In this document: piece by piece, positions 26,148 through 33,556 of the stretch
Numbering within the stretch: the first letter of the stretch is position 1
Layout of the letters: the number at the start of each line of letters is the position of its first letter
Assembly (NCBI RefSeq): GCF_913057115.1
Contig: NZ_CAJXNN010000019.1
Location: 1-64,000 of the forward strand
Reading direction: 5' to 3'
Length of the DNA stretch: 64,000 nt
From: an uncultured Roseovarius sp.
GTDB taxonomy: Bacteria; Pseudomonadota; Alphaproteobacteria; Rhodobacterales; Rhodobacteraceae
Made by a program: the position numbers and the translations under genes
The notes under the pieces: generated by a model
Database searches by the model: none
The model's input: the letters and a program-made list of their open reading frames with translations, nothing else
Told to the model about the DNA's origin: nothing

Positions 26148-27035
26148 TCAGGGTGTGGCAAGTGGATGCAGGGCGCTTTTGGCCGCCTCGCGCAGGGCGC
26201 GGGTGAGCGGGGAGAGGGCTTCGGCGAAAAGGCGGGGGCATTGCCAGTAGAGGGCGGTGTCGACCTCGGCCCCCGGTAGAAGCGGCACGAGGTGCCCTTG
26301 GGCGATCTCGGTGCGGACCAGTGCTTCGGGGTTGAGGCCCCAGCCGAGGCCGAGGCGGGCCGCGTCGACGAAGCCTTGGGAGCTGGCGATGTCATGACAG
26401 GGCGGCGTGAGGCCGGGGCCCATATGCCGCGAGAGCCAGTTGTGTTGCAGGCGGTCTTTTTCGTTGAAGCGCATCATAGGGGCGCGGGCCATGGCCTGTG
26501 GCGTGATCCCATCCGGGAAATGCCGCGCGATGAAGGCGGGGCTGGCGGTAGGGATGTAGCGTAGCGCACCCAGCGGCGTGACATCGCAGCCGGTGACAGG
26601 CCGGGCGCTGGCGGTGATCGCGCCCATGACCTCGCCCCGGCGGAGCCAATCGGCCGAGACATCCTGATCGTCCAGCACAAGGTCGAACACGTGCTCGCCC
26701 AGTTGTGCCAGTGCGGGCAAAACCCATGTGGCGAGGCTATCGGCATTGACTGCGAGGCGCAGGCGGGTGCCCGGCGTGGCCTGCCCCAGATCACGGGTCA
26801 GCTGCGCATCGAGCAGGGCCAGTTGATCGGCATGGGCGGCAAGGCGGTTGCCGGTCGGCGTGCCGGTACAGGGTGTGCCGCGGGTGACGAGCCGAGTGCC
26901 GATCCGGTCCTCCAGCGCCTTGAGGCGTTGCGAAATGGCTGATTGCGTCACGCCCAGATCATGGGCCGCGCCTTCGAAGCTGCCGTTGCGCAGGATGGCG
27001 GCGAGGGCGGTGAGGTGCTTGGGGTCGATACGCAT
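26148..27035 (-). CDS. argP: LysR-family regulator ArgP (IciA)
   Basis: ArgP senses Lys/Arg and activates the arginine/lysine exporter gene. The winged HTH (1-60) is typical LysR (LTALAAILRNGSFEGAAHDLGVTQSAISQRLKALE). The 295-residue length and the divergent argO-type gene 89 bp away are the classical argP/argO arrangement. The effector domain has ArgP-like features (RLAVNADSLATWVLPALA). The intergenic AT-rich stretch near 27040-27080 is the expected operator/promoter region. Confidence 0.92.
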   Translation of the reverse strand: MRIDPKHLTALAAILRNGSFEGAAHDLGVTQSAISQRLKALEDRIGTRLVTRGTPCTGTPTGNRLAAHADQLALLDAQLTRDLGQATPGTRLRLAVNADSLATWVLPALAQLGEHVFDLVLDDQDVSADWLRRGEVMGAITASARPVTGCDVTPLGALRYIPTASPAFIARHFPDGITPQAMARAPMMRFNEKDRLQHNWLSRHMGPGLTPPCHDIASSQGFVDAARLGLGWGLNPEALVRTEIAQGHLVPLLPGAEVDTALYWQCPRLFAEALSPLTRALREAAKSALHPLATP

Positions 27036-27124
27036 AAGAAGTACTTATGAAGGCGTAAGGTTTTTAATTTGTGTAATCGCGTGGCGCCACCTAAGCAAGC
27101 CCGGCATGAAAGAGGAGGCAGCGC

Positions 27125-27718
27125 ATGCAGGCGGTAATTGACGGATATCTTCTGGGGTTTTCGCTGATCCTTGCGATCGGGGCGCAGAATGCCTTTGTGC
27201 TGCGGCAAGGGCTCAGGCGGGAGCATGTCTTGCCGGTGGTCTTGTTGTGCGGAGCCTCGGATGCGGCCTTGGTGACAGCCGGCGTGCTGGGATTCGGGGC
27301 CTTGTCGCAGGCGGTGCCGGGCCTCGAGCGGGTGATGCTTTTTGGTGGTGTCGCATTCTTGCTGTGGTACGGGGCGAGAAACCTTTTGGCGGCATGGCGC
27401 GGTGGCGAGGTTCTGGAGGCCGGGGAGGCGGCTGGCAGTCTGCGGCGGGCGCTTTTGACCTGTCTGGCGCTGACCTGGCTGAACCCGCATGTCTACCTGG
27501 ATACGGTGGTTTTGCTTGGCTCGGTCTCGGCGCAGTATGACGACACGCTGGGTTTTGGCGCCGGGGCGGTGACGGCGAGTTTCAGCTTTTTCTTCATGCT
27601 GGGGTATGGCGCGCGGCTTTTGGCGCCGTTTTTCCGGCGGCCGTCAAGCTGGCGTGTGCTGGACCTGATCGTGGGGCTGACCATGTGGGGGATCGCGGCC
27701 AAACTTTTGTGGGGCTGA
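27125..27718 (+). CDS. argO: LysE/ArgO-type basic amino-acid exporter
   Basis: A 197-residue membrane protein with six hydrophobic segments. The family start is GYLLGFSLILAIGAQNAFVLRQGL, followed by LTWLNPHVYLDTVVLLGSVS and a final GLTMWGIAAKLLW helix. It exports arginine and/or lysine. The ATG at 27125 has AGAGGAGGCAGCGC upstream. Divergent argP is almost certainly its activator. Confidence 0.93.
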   Translation: MQAVIDGYLLGFSLILAIGAQNAFVLRQGLRREHVLPVVLLCGASDAALVTAGVLGFGALSQAVPGLERVMLFGGVAFLLWYGARNLLAAWRGGEVLEAGEAAGSLRRALLTCLALTWLNPHVYLDTVVLLGSVSAQYDDTLGFGAGAVTASFSFFFMLGYGARLLAPFFRRPSSWRVLDLIVGLTMWGIAAKLLWG

Positions 27719-27807
27719 GGGGCTTGCACAGAATATGTGCGGGGGTGTCGGGGTGATTGGGCGCTTGGCTTTGCTATCTTCTTGTGAGGATAGATTGGAG
27801 GAATGCC

Positions 27808-28740
27808 ATGAGTTGGAACCCCACGTTAGAGCCGCAATGCCCCGAGGCCGGGAGCCTTGACGATATCGAGACCCTGATCGTGCCCCGCGCGCGCGACATC
27901 GGCGGCTTCGAGGTGCGGCGCGCGCTTCCGGCCCCACGGCGGCAGATGGTGGGGCCGTTCATTTTCTTCGATCAGATGGGGCCGGCGGAGTTTCTGACGG
28001 GGCAGGGAATTGACGTGCGCCCGCATCCGCATATCGGCTTGGGGACGGTGACCTATCTGTATGACGGCGAGTTTCAGCATCGCGACAGTCTGGGCACTGA
28101 TCAGATGATTTACCCCGGGGCGGTGAACTGGATGGTGGCGGGGCGCGGCGTGACCCATTCGGAACGCACCAGCGAGGCCACCCGCAAGGGACAAAGCAAG
28201 CTGTTCGGGATTCAGACATGGGTGGCCTTGCCCGAACAGGCCGAGGAGCGCGAGGCCAGTTTCGAGCATCATGCGCAGGAGGCGTTGCCGGTGCTGGAGG
28301 GTGAGGGCAAGCAGTTGCGCCTGATCATGGGGCGCGGTTGGGGCGCGGAGGCGCCGGTCAGTACATTTTCCGAGATGTTCTATGCCGATGTCACGATGGA
28401 GGCGGGGGCGAAGCTGCCGTTGCCCGACGATCACGAGGATCGTGGGGTTTATGTGACCCAAGGATCGGTAAGCGTGGCAGGCGAGGTGTTCGAGGCGGGC
28501 CGTATGATGGTCTTTCGCCCCGGTGATGCGATCACCCTGACGGCGGGGGCGCAGGGCGCGCGGCTGATGGCATTGGGCGGCGAGACGCTCAATGGGCCGC
28601 GCTATATCTGGTGGAATTTCGTGGCCTCCAGCCGGGAAAAGATCGAGGCGGCCAAGGTGGCCTGGGCCGAGGGGGATTGGGCGCATGGGCGATTCCAATT
28701 GCCGCCCGGGGATGACGATGAGTTCATCCCGCTGCCTTAG
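27808..28740 (+). CDS. pirin family protein (bicupin)
   Basis: Two cupin domains form a 310-residue protein. The N-terminal domain has the iron ligands of pirins: two His in RPHPHIGLGTVTY, then His in QHRDS, with GRGVTHSE completing the site. Some pirins are quercetinases or redox-sensing cofactors; the role here is unknown. The start at 27808 is supported by TTGGAGGAATGCC. The C-terminal Pirin_C domain (PDDHEDRGVYVTQGSVSVAGE) is complete. Confidence 0.92.
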   Translation: MSWNPTLEPQCPEAGSLDDIETLIVPRARDIGGFEVRRALPAPRRQMVGPFIFFDQMGPAEFLTGQGIDVRPHPHIGLGTVTYLYDGEFQHRDSLGTDQMIYPGAVNWMVAGRGVTHSERTSEATRKGQSKLFGIQTWVALPEQAEEREASFEHHAQEALPVLEGEGKQLRLIMGRGWGAEAPVSTFSEMFYADVTMEAGAKLPLPDDHEDRGVYVTQGSVSVAGEVFEAGRMMVFRPGDAITLTAGAQGARLMALGGETLNGPRYIWWNFVASSREKIEAAKVAWAEGDWAHGRFQLPPGDDDEFIPLP

Positions 28741-28779
28741 GGGGTTTTCATTCCTGTCCAAGCAGCCCTAAATGCGACC

Positions 28780-29685
28780 ATGAGTTCCGACCAAGGCAAT
28801 CGCCCCGGATGGGGTATCTTCTGGATGGTGGTGACCGGCCTGCAATTCGTGGGTGTTACGGCGCTTGTCAAAACCCTTGGGACGCGCATTCCCGCGCCCG
28901 AGGCGGCCTTTATCCGCTATGTATTGGGCTTGGTTTTCTTGCTTCCGGTGCTGGGGCAGTTGCGGCGCTTACGCCCGGGCAAGCGTGTTATGGCTTTGTT
29001 CGGATTGCGGGGGCTGGCGCATACTTTGGGCGTGGTGCTGTGGTTTTATGCCATGGCGCGAATCCCGATCGCCGATGTGACGGCGATGAACTACCTTTCA
29101 CCGATCTACGTCACGCTGGGGGCGGCCCTGTTCCTTGGGGAGCGGCTGGCGCTGCGGCGGGTCTTGGCGATTGTCGTGGCCCTGATTGGCGCGCTGATCA
29201 TCCTGCGGCCGGGCTTTCGCGAGGTTGGGGCCGGTCATCTGGCGATGATTTTCACGGCGATCTTCTTTGGCGCGTCTTACCTGACGGCCAAGCGGCTCTC
29301 GCAGGAAGTGGGCCCCGGTCTGGTGGTGGCGATGCTGTCGATCACCGTGACCATCGGCCTAGCCCCCTTGGCGGCGATGGAGTGGGTCTGGCCCACGGCG
29401 TGGGAAACGCTGATCCTCTTTGGAGTGGCCTGCCTTGCCACGGGCGGGCATTTCACCATGACCTTGGCCTTCCGGGCGGCCCCATTGGCGGTGACGCAGC
29501 CGGTGACCTTCTTGCAGCTGGTTTGGGCGGTGGCACTTGGGGCCTTGGTGTTCAACGAAGGGGTGGACCCATATGTCGTGCTGGGCGGTATGGTGATTGT
29601 CGGCGCGGTGAGCTTCATCAGTTGGCGCGAGGCGGTGTTGAAGGGCCGTGCCGTGACCCCGCCGGTGTCGGCCACAAAAGGGTGA
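28780..29685 (+). CDS. EamA-family drug/metabolite transporter
   Basis: A 301-residue protein with ten predicted helices in two EamA repeats (TALVKTLGTRIPAPEAAFIRY...; FTAIFFGASYLTAKRLSQ...). The C-terminal repeat holds PVTFLQLVWAVALGALVFNE. The substrate is unknown; relatives export amino acids, nucleosides or S-adenosylmethionine. It lies 39 bp after the pirin gene with no terminator between, so co-transcription is possible. The next feature is a cobalamin riboswitch. Confidence 0.9.
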   Translation: MSSDQGNRPGWGIFWMVVTGLQFVGVTALVKTLGTRIPAPEAAFIRYVLGLVFLLPVLGQLRRLRPGKRVMALFGLRGLAHTLGVVLWFYAMARIPIADVTAMNYLSPIYVTLGAALFLGERLALRRVLAIVVALIGALIILRPGFREVGAGHLAMIFTAIFFGASYLTAKRLSQEVGPGLVVAMLSITVTIGLAPLAAMEWVWPTAWETLILFGVACLATGGHFTMTLAFRAAPLAVTQPVTFLQLVWAVALGALVFNEGVDPYVVLGGMVIVGAVSFISWREAVLKGRAVTPPVSATKG

Positions 29686-29753
29686 AGGGCAATTGCGTCG
29701 CAAGGTGAAAGAATCCTTGCGTGCGCCTGCGGCCTGCGACAGAGTTTTCTTAT

Positions 29754-29924
29754 CAAGGTGCTGCACACCGGTCATTCGGGGTGCGGAGAATTGGGAAGCC
29801 GGTGAGAGACCGGCGCTGCCCCCGCAACGGTAAGGATGGGGGCAAGGGCATCAAGCCACTGGACCGCCGCCATGGTCCGGGAAGGCGCCCTTGCCAGACC
29901 CGCCAAGCCCGGAAACCAGCCTTG
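29754..29924 (+). promoter_or_regulatory. cobalamin (adenosylcobalamin) riboswitch
   Basis: The conserved core is plain: GGGAAGCCGGTGAGAGACCGG, GCTGCCCCCGCAACGGTAAG, the B12 box AAGCCACTGG, and the closing GGGAAGGCGCC and AGCCCGGAAACCAGCC. P1 can form from CAAGG (29754-29758) and CCTTG (29920-29924). It sits in the leader of a small orphan gene. A CCGGCC/GGCCGG hairpin (29999-30018) right before that gene's Shine-Dalgarno is a candidate expression platform acting on translation. Confidence 0.95.
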
Positions 29925-30034
29925 TGTCACGTCAAGCCGCGGGGGGCGGTGCGGGCGCGTGTCATGGACCGCTTCCCTTAACATCCCCTCGCCCCAGACC
30001 GGCCCGGGGTGTGGCCGGGGGAAGAGAAGTAGAA

Positions 30035-30304
30035 GTGAGCGTTACCCAGATTTTGGATGGATTGGAAGCGATGCCCGAAACCGGGGCCGAGGCCGATAGT
30101 GCCGCGCGCCTTGGGTTCCTGGAATGGGTTTTTGCCATGCCGGGGGCTGCGACGCCGCAGGCGGCACGGGATGCTCTGGCCACCGAGGCCGCACAGGAGG
30201 CCACGAGCCCGGCGGCGCGCGCCTTTGTTGAATTTCTGCAAGCGGCCTGCGTGCCGGTGCGCGGCGCAAGGGGCCGGGCGCGGCGGGGCCGGGTGCTGCA
30301 CTAA
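30035..30304 (+). CDS. small B12-riboswitch-controlled protein of unknown function
   Basis: The frame from GTG 30035 (GGGGGAAGAGAAG upstream) encodes 89 residues. A mainly helical, Ala-rich body (VTQILDGLEAMPETG, RLGFLEWVFAMPG, RAFVEFLQAAC) ends in a basic tail RGARGRARRGRVLH. There is no signal peptide, membrane segment or known cobalamin motif; it is not CbtB, which has a membrane helix and His tail. The upstream cobalamin riboswitch implies repression by B12. Codon use matches neighbours. The ORF track's earlier start at 29891 would run through the riboswitch and is rejected. Confidence 0.7.
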   Translation: MSVTQILDGLEAMPETGAEADSAARLGFLEWVFAMPGAATPQAARDALATEAAQEATSPAARAFVEFLQAACVPVRGARGRARRGRVLH

Positions 30305-30314
30305 CCCCTTTGGA

Positions 30315-30361
30315 CCGAAATCTTTAAAAGATTTCGGTCCGATTTCTTTTCAAGAAATCGG
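30315..30361. repeat. double-hairpin intergenic repeat, copy 2
   Basis: It is the 47-base element of 22364-22410 with two substitutions, both in the loops. It again sits between convergent genes (the small B12-regulated gene and mrp) and may serve as a bidirectional transcription barrier. Confidence 0.88.
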
Positions 30362-30364
30362 GCG

Positions 30365-31444
30365 CTAAGCCATTCCGCCTTGCACGAGCCTATCGGCCAG
30401 TTGGGCGTAGGCCTGAGCCATGGGGCTGTCGCCTGCGGCAATTGGTGTACCGGCATCCCCGGCCAGCCGGGTGTCGAGGTCGATGGGCAGGGCACCGAGA
30501 AAGGGGATGCCCAGTTTGTCGGATTCCGCCTGAACCCCGCCATGGCCGAAGATATGCGCCTCGTGTCCGCATTCGGGGCAGTGGAAGGTGGACATATTCT
30601 CGATCAGCCCGAGTACCGGGGTTTTCAGGGTGTTGAACATGTCCATCGCCTTGCGCGCATCCAGAAGCGCCACGTCTTGTGGCGTGGAGACCACCAGCGC
30701 GCCGGTGGGAGCGGATTTCTGGCATAGGGTCAATTGCACATCGCCGGTGCCGGGAGGCAGGTCGACGATCAGGACGTCCAATTCGCCCCAGTTCACCTGC
30801 GTCATCATCTGTTGCAGCGCCCCCATGAGCATGGGGCCGCGCCAGACCACGGCCTTGTCGGGGTCCAGCATCAGGCCGATGGACATCAGCGTGACGCCAT
30901 GGGCGTGCAGCGGTTCTATGATCTTGCCATCGGGGCTGGCCGGGCGCTGATTGACGCCCATCATGCGAGGTTGACTGGGGCCATAGATATCGGCATCCAG
31001 CAGGCCCACGCGGCGGCCTTGCTTGGCCAGCGCCACGGCGAGGTTCGAGGACACCGTGGATTTGCCGACGCCGCCCTTGCCCGAGGCCACGGCGAGAATC
31101 GAGCGGACCCCGGCAGGGCGCACCGGTTCGTTGCCGCCCTTGGGGTGGCCGCCGATCTTGAGGCTGGGGGCCTCTTTTTGGGGGGGCTGTTTGCCGCCGT
31201 CATGCGCCGTCAACGCCACGCTGGCGTGATCCACCCCCGGCACCGAGAGGGCGGCGCGTTCGGCGGCGGCGCGCAGCGGCTCCATTTGCTGCGCCATGGC
31301 GGGCGAGGGCGCCTCGATGACGAATCGGGCGGTTGCTCCCTCGATCGACAGGGCGCGCACCATGTCGCGCGAGACCAGATCGCCGCCGTCTGGCAGCTCC
31401 AGTTTTTTCAGTTCATCGAGAATCGCGTCGCGTGTCGCTGCCAT
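30365..31444 (-). CDS. mrp: Mrp/ApbC-type iron-sulfur carrier ATPase
   Basis: Mrp/ApbC hands Fe-S clusters to target proteins. The N-terminal DUF59/MIP18-like domain (about 1-80) precedes a P-loop domain with the deviant Walker A SGKGGVGKS, LLDADIYGPSQPRMMG, VDLPPGTGDVQLTL and the bridging CPEC cysteines near the C-terminus. I take the ATG at 31444 (MAATRDAILDELKKLELPDG), giving 359 residues. The ORF track extends through the divergent sRNA locus and is wrong. GGGGGTGG precedes the start. Confidence 0.94.
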   Translation of the reverse strand: MAATRDAILDELKKLELPDGGDLVSRDMVRALSIEGATARFVIEAPSPAMAQQMEPLRAAAERAALSVPGVDHASVALTAHDGGKQPPQKEAPSLKIGGHPKGGNEPVRPAGVRSILAVASGKGGVGKSTVSSNLAVALAKQGRRVGLLDADIYGPSQPRMMGVNQRPASPDGKIIEPLHAHGVTLMSIGLMLDPDKAVVWRGPMLMGALQQMMTQVNWGELDVLIVDLPPGTGDVQLTLCQKSAPTGALVVSTPQDVALLDARKAMDMFNTLKTPVLGLIENMSTFHCPECGHEAHIFGHGGVQAESDKLGIPFLGALPIDLDTRLAGDAGTPIAAGDSPMAQAYAQLADRLVQGGMA

Positions 31445-31681
31445 TTTTGCCACCCCCTTCATCGCTTTGCCGCAATAGGTGGCAGCTTTGACACGGAGGG
31501 CAAGGGGGTGCGTAAAGATTGATGAAAAATTCACCTTATTGCTTAACGTTAGGTCAGCAATGCGTATGCATTTGCTGCATGGCAGCATTGAGAATTCGGG
31601 GATTGTGCAAGTGCAGCATTGGGTTATCTTTGGATCAACAAACGAAACGCGACGCACTTCGGTGCAAATGAGAATAAGACA

Positions 31682-31903
31682 ATGACCTTCGCACATGACA
31701 CCCGGGCCTCGAACGCGGCCCTCGCCCTCGAGATCAGCGCCGCTGTAAGCCAGTTCTTCCAGCGTATCGACGATTACCGCCTGTACCGCAAGACGCTGCA
31801 GACGCTTCGCGATCTGGATGACCGGACCTTGGCGGATCTTGGCCTGCACCGGTCGGGCCTGCGGGCGGAAGCGTTGAAAGCCACCTACGGCATCATGCGC
31901 TAA
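31682..31903 (+). CDS. small DUF1127 protein, CcaF1-like
   Basis: The 73-residue product ends in the DUF1127 motif (RLYRKTLQTLRDLDDRTLADLGLHRSGLRAEA). The start MTFAHDTRASN is preferred over the ORF-track start 21 codons earlier. In Rhodobacter sphaeroides the DUF1127 protein CcaF1 is an RNA-binding protein co-transcribed with the CcsR sRNAs. Here the same layout is seen, with CUCCUCC-loop stem-loops starting 14 bases after the stop. Upstream, TTGTGC and TTATCT (31603-31629) are a weak promoter candidate, and TGCTGCATGGCAGCA (31573-31587) is a perfect dyad. Confidence 0.88.
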   Translation: MTFAHDTRASNAALALEISAAVSQFFQRIDDYRLYRKTLQTLRDLDDRTLADLGLHRSGLRAEALKATYGIMR

Positions 31904-31916
31904 GGAAATTCGGAAT

Positions 31917-31993
31917 CGAATGTCTCTCTCCTCCTCCCTGAGGCATTCGTGAATGGCGGCGGCGCTCTCTCCTCCTCCCTGAGGGCCGCCGCC
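31917..31993 (+). ncRNA. CcsR-like sRNA unit 1: two stem-loops with CUCCUCCUCCCU loops
   Basis: Stem-loop 1 pairs CGAATGTCT with AGGCATTCG (31917-31949) around CTCTCCTCCTCCCTG. Stem-loop 2 pairs GGCGGCGGC with GCCGCCGCC (31955-31993) around a loop with the same CU-rich core. Each loop is complementary to a Shine-Dalgarno sequence. This pair matches the description of an R. sphaeroides CcsR (cuckoo-type) RNA. A further plain hairpin CCGGACC/GGTCCGG (32003-32023) follows. Confidence 0.85.
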
Positions 31994-32036
31994 CAAAATA
32001 CCCCGGACCATCTTGAGGTCCGGACAAGATGAACGG

Positions 32037-32118
32037 CTGATCCTCTCCTCCTCCCTGGATCGGACGTGAAAAGAACGGCGGTGCTCTCCTCCTCCTCCCT
32101 GAGCGCCGCCGTTTTTTT
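32037..32118 (+). ncRNA. CcsR-like sRNA unit 2: two more CUCCUCC stem-loops, the last a terminator
   Basis: Stem-loop 3 pairs CTGATCC with GGATCGG (32037-32063) around TCTCCTCCTCCCT. Stem-loop 4 has a 12-bp stem ACGGCGGTGCTC/GAGCGCCGCCGT around TCCTCCTCCTCCCT and ends in seven T residues. The four loops share the motif while the stems are unrelated, the signature of selection on the loop. Processing from the DUF1127 transcript is inferred from R. sphaeroides. Confidence 0.85.
32075..32118 (+). terminator. terminator closing the DUF1127-CcsR transcript
   Basis: The stem-loop 4 hairpin with its T7 run is a strong intrinsic terminator while its loop also keeps the CUCCUCC motif. Confidence 0.9.
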
Positions 32119-32184
32119 GTCTGCGCCGGGAACTTGACGCGCCGTGGCAGCGGTGGCTGAGTGGCGTCACACAAGGGGAGTCAA

Positions 32185-33477
32185 ATGATCATGGACAAAA
32201 CGTCACCGGAGGTTCGCGCAAAGATTGTTGCGGCTGTCGAGGCGGGATTCGAACGACAAGTTGAGTTCTTATCCGACTTCACGGCCATTCCCAGCGTGCG
32301 CCCCAATGAAGGTGCGGCTTTGGATTTCATGGCCGGGGCCTTGCGTGGGCGGGGTTGGGACGTGGACGACTGGACGGTTCGCGCCCATGACCTGCGTGAT
32401 GAACCGGGATTTGTCGATTGCGCGGGTGAGGTGCCGTCGGTGCGTTCGGTCGTGGGGACGATGGAGGGCGCGGGTGAAGGGCGCTCCTTGATCCTGCAAG
32501 GTCATTTGGACGTGGTGCCTGAAGGCCCTGAGGATATGTGGCAGACGCCGCCCTATGCGCCAAAACTGCGCGATGGCTGGATGTACGGGCGCGGTGCGGG
32601 TGACATGAAGGCGGGCAAGGTGGCTGCGCTTTTCGCGGTCGATGCCCTGCGCCGGGCAGGATATGCGCCCATGGGGCGGCTGCATTACCAATCGGTGGTC
32701 GAGGAAGAATCCTCGGGGCTTGGGGCCGTGGCGACACTGGCGCGCGGCTATCGCGCCGACTGCGCCTTTATTCCCGAGCCTACGGGCCTTGGGCTTGTGC
32801 GGGCGCAGGTCGGCGCGATCTGGTTTCGCCTCAAGGTCAGGGGGCGGCCCGCGCATGTGGCCTATGCCGGAACGGGATCGAGTGCCATAACGGCGGCGAT
32901 GCATCTGGTGAGTGCCTTGCAAGAGATGGAGGCCGCATGGAATGCCGAAGCCGCGATGCATCCTTTGTACAAGGGCGTAGAGCATCCGCTGAATTTCAAT
33001 GCCGGGATGATCAGGGGCGGTGACTGGACCTCGTCCTTGCCGGCGTGGTGCGATGTGGATTGCCGGATGGGCCTTTTGCCCGGCGATGACGTGGCCACGC
33101 GGAAGGCACAGATCGAGGCGGTGGTGGCCAAGGCCGCCGCCGAGCACCCGTTTTTGCGCGACACCCCGCCCGAGATTGTCTGGACCGGGTTTCAAGCTGA
33201 TGGCTTTACCCTTGAAGGGGCCGAGGCCCCCGAAGCGGTGTTGCGCGCAGCACATGAGGCGGCAACCGGGCAGGCGGGGCCGGAAGATCAGATTTGGACC
33301 GCCCTGACCGACACGCGGTTTTACGGGCTGTACCATGGCATCCCGGCGCTGTGCTATGGCCCCACGGCCGATGCGATCCATGGTTTTGACGAGCGGGTCG
33401 ATCTGGCTTCGGTCCAGCGCTGTACCGAGGTGATCGCGCTGTTCATCGCCGAATGGTGCGGATTGCGGGAGTCATGA
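32185..33477 (+). CDS. M20-family metallohydrolase (ArgE/DapE type)
   Basis: A 430-residue zinc-dependent amidohydrolase. Metal and catalytic motifs: QGHLDVVPEG (His and Asp), GRGAGDMKAGK (Asp), VEEESSG (Glu-Glu) and a C-terminal HGFDERV His. The dimerisation domain lies between (VGAIWFRLKVRGRPAHVAYAGTG). Such proteins deacylate N-acyl amino acids or dipeptides; the substrate cannot be assigned and no arg or dap genes adjoin. The ATG at 32185 has AAGGGGAG upstream; the ORF-track start is a GTG 8 codons earlier. Confidence 0.9.
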   Translation: MIMDKTSPEVRAKIVAAVEAGFERQVEFLSDFTAIPSVRPNEGAALDFMAGALRGRGWDVDDWTVRAHDLRDEPGFVDCAGEVPSVRSVVGTMEGAGEGRSLILQGHLDVVPEGPEDMWQTPPYAPKLRDGWMYGRGAGDMKAGKVAALFAVDALRRAGYAPMGRLHYQSVVEEESSGLGAVATLARGYRADCAFIPEPTGLGLVRAQVGAIWFRLKVRGRPAHVAYAGTGSSAITAAMHLVSALQEMEAAWNAEAAMHPLYKGVEHPLNFNAGMIRGGDWTSSLPAWCDVDCRMGLLPGDDVATRKAQIEAVVAKAAAEHPFLRDTPPEIVWTGFQADGFTLEGAEAPEAVLRAAHEAATGQAGPEDQIWTALTDTRFYGLYHGIPALCYGPTADAIHGFDERVDLASVQRCTEVIALFIAEWCGLRES

Positions 33478-33556
33478 GGCTCAAGGCGCGGTGATTTATC
33501 CCATTTGCCCCTGCGTGTGACAGGCTAATCTGGAGCCAATCGCAGATGGGGGAAAG

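Noticed and set aside
29891-30034. upstream extension of the small B12-controlled gene
   Set aside because: It would translate through the riboswitch; the GTG at 30035 has a proper ribosome-binding site and the protein-like sequence begins there.
31917-32118. four recurring CTCTCCTCCTCCCT motifs considered as a CRISPR array
   Set aside because: Spacing is irregular, each motif is in a hairpin loop with a distinct stem, and the last ends in a terminator; this fits CcsR-type sRNAs.
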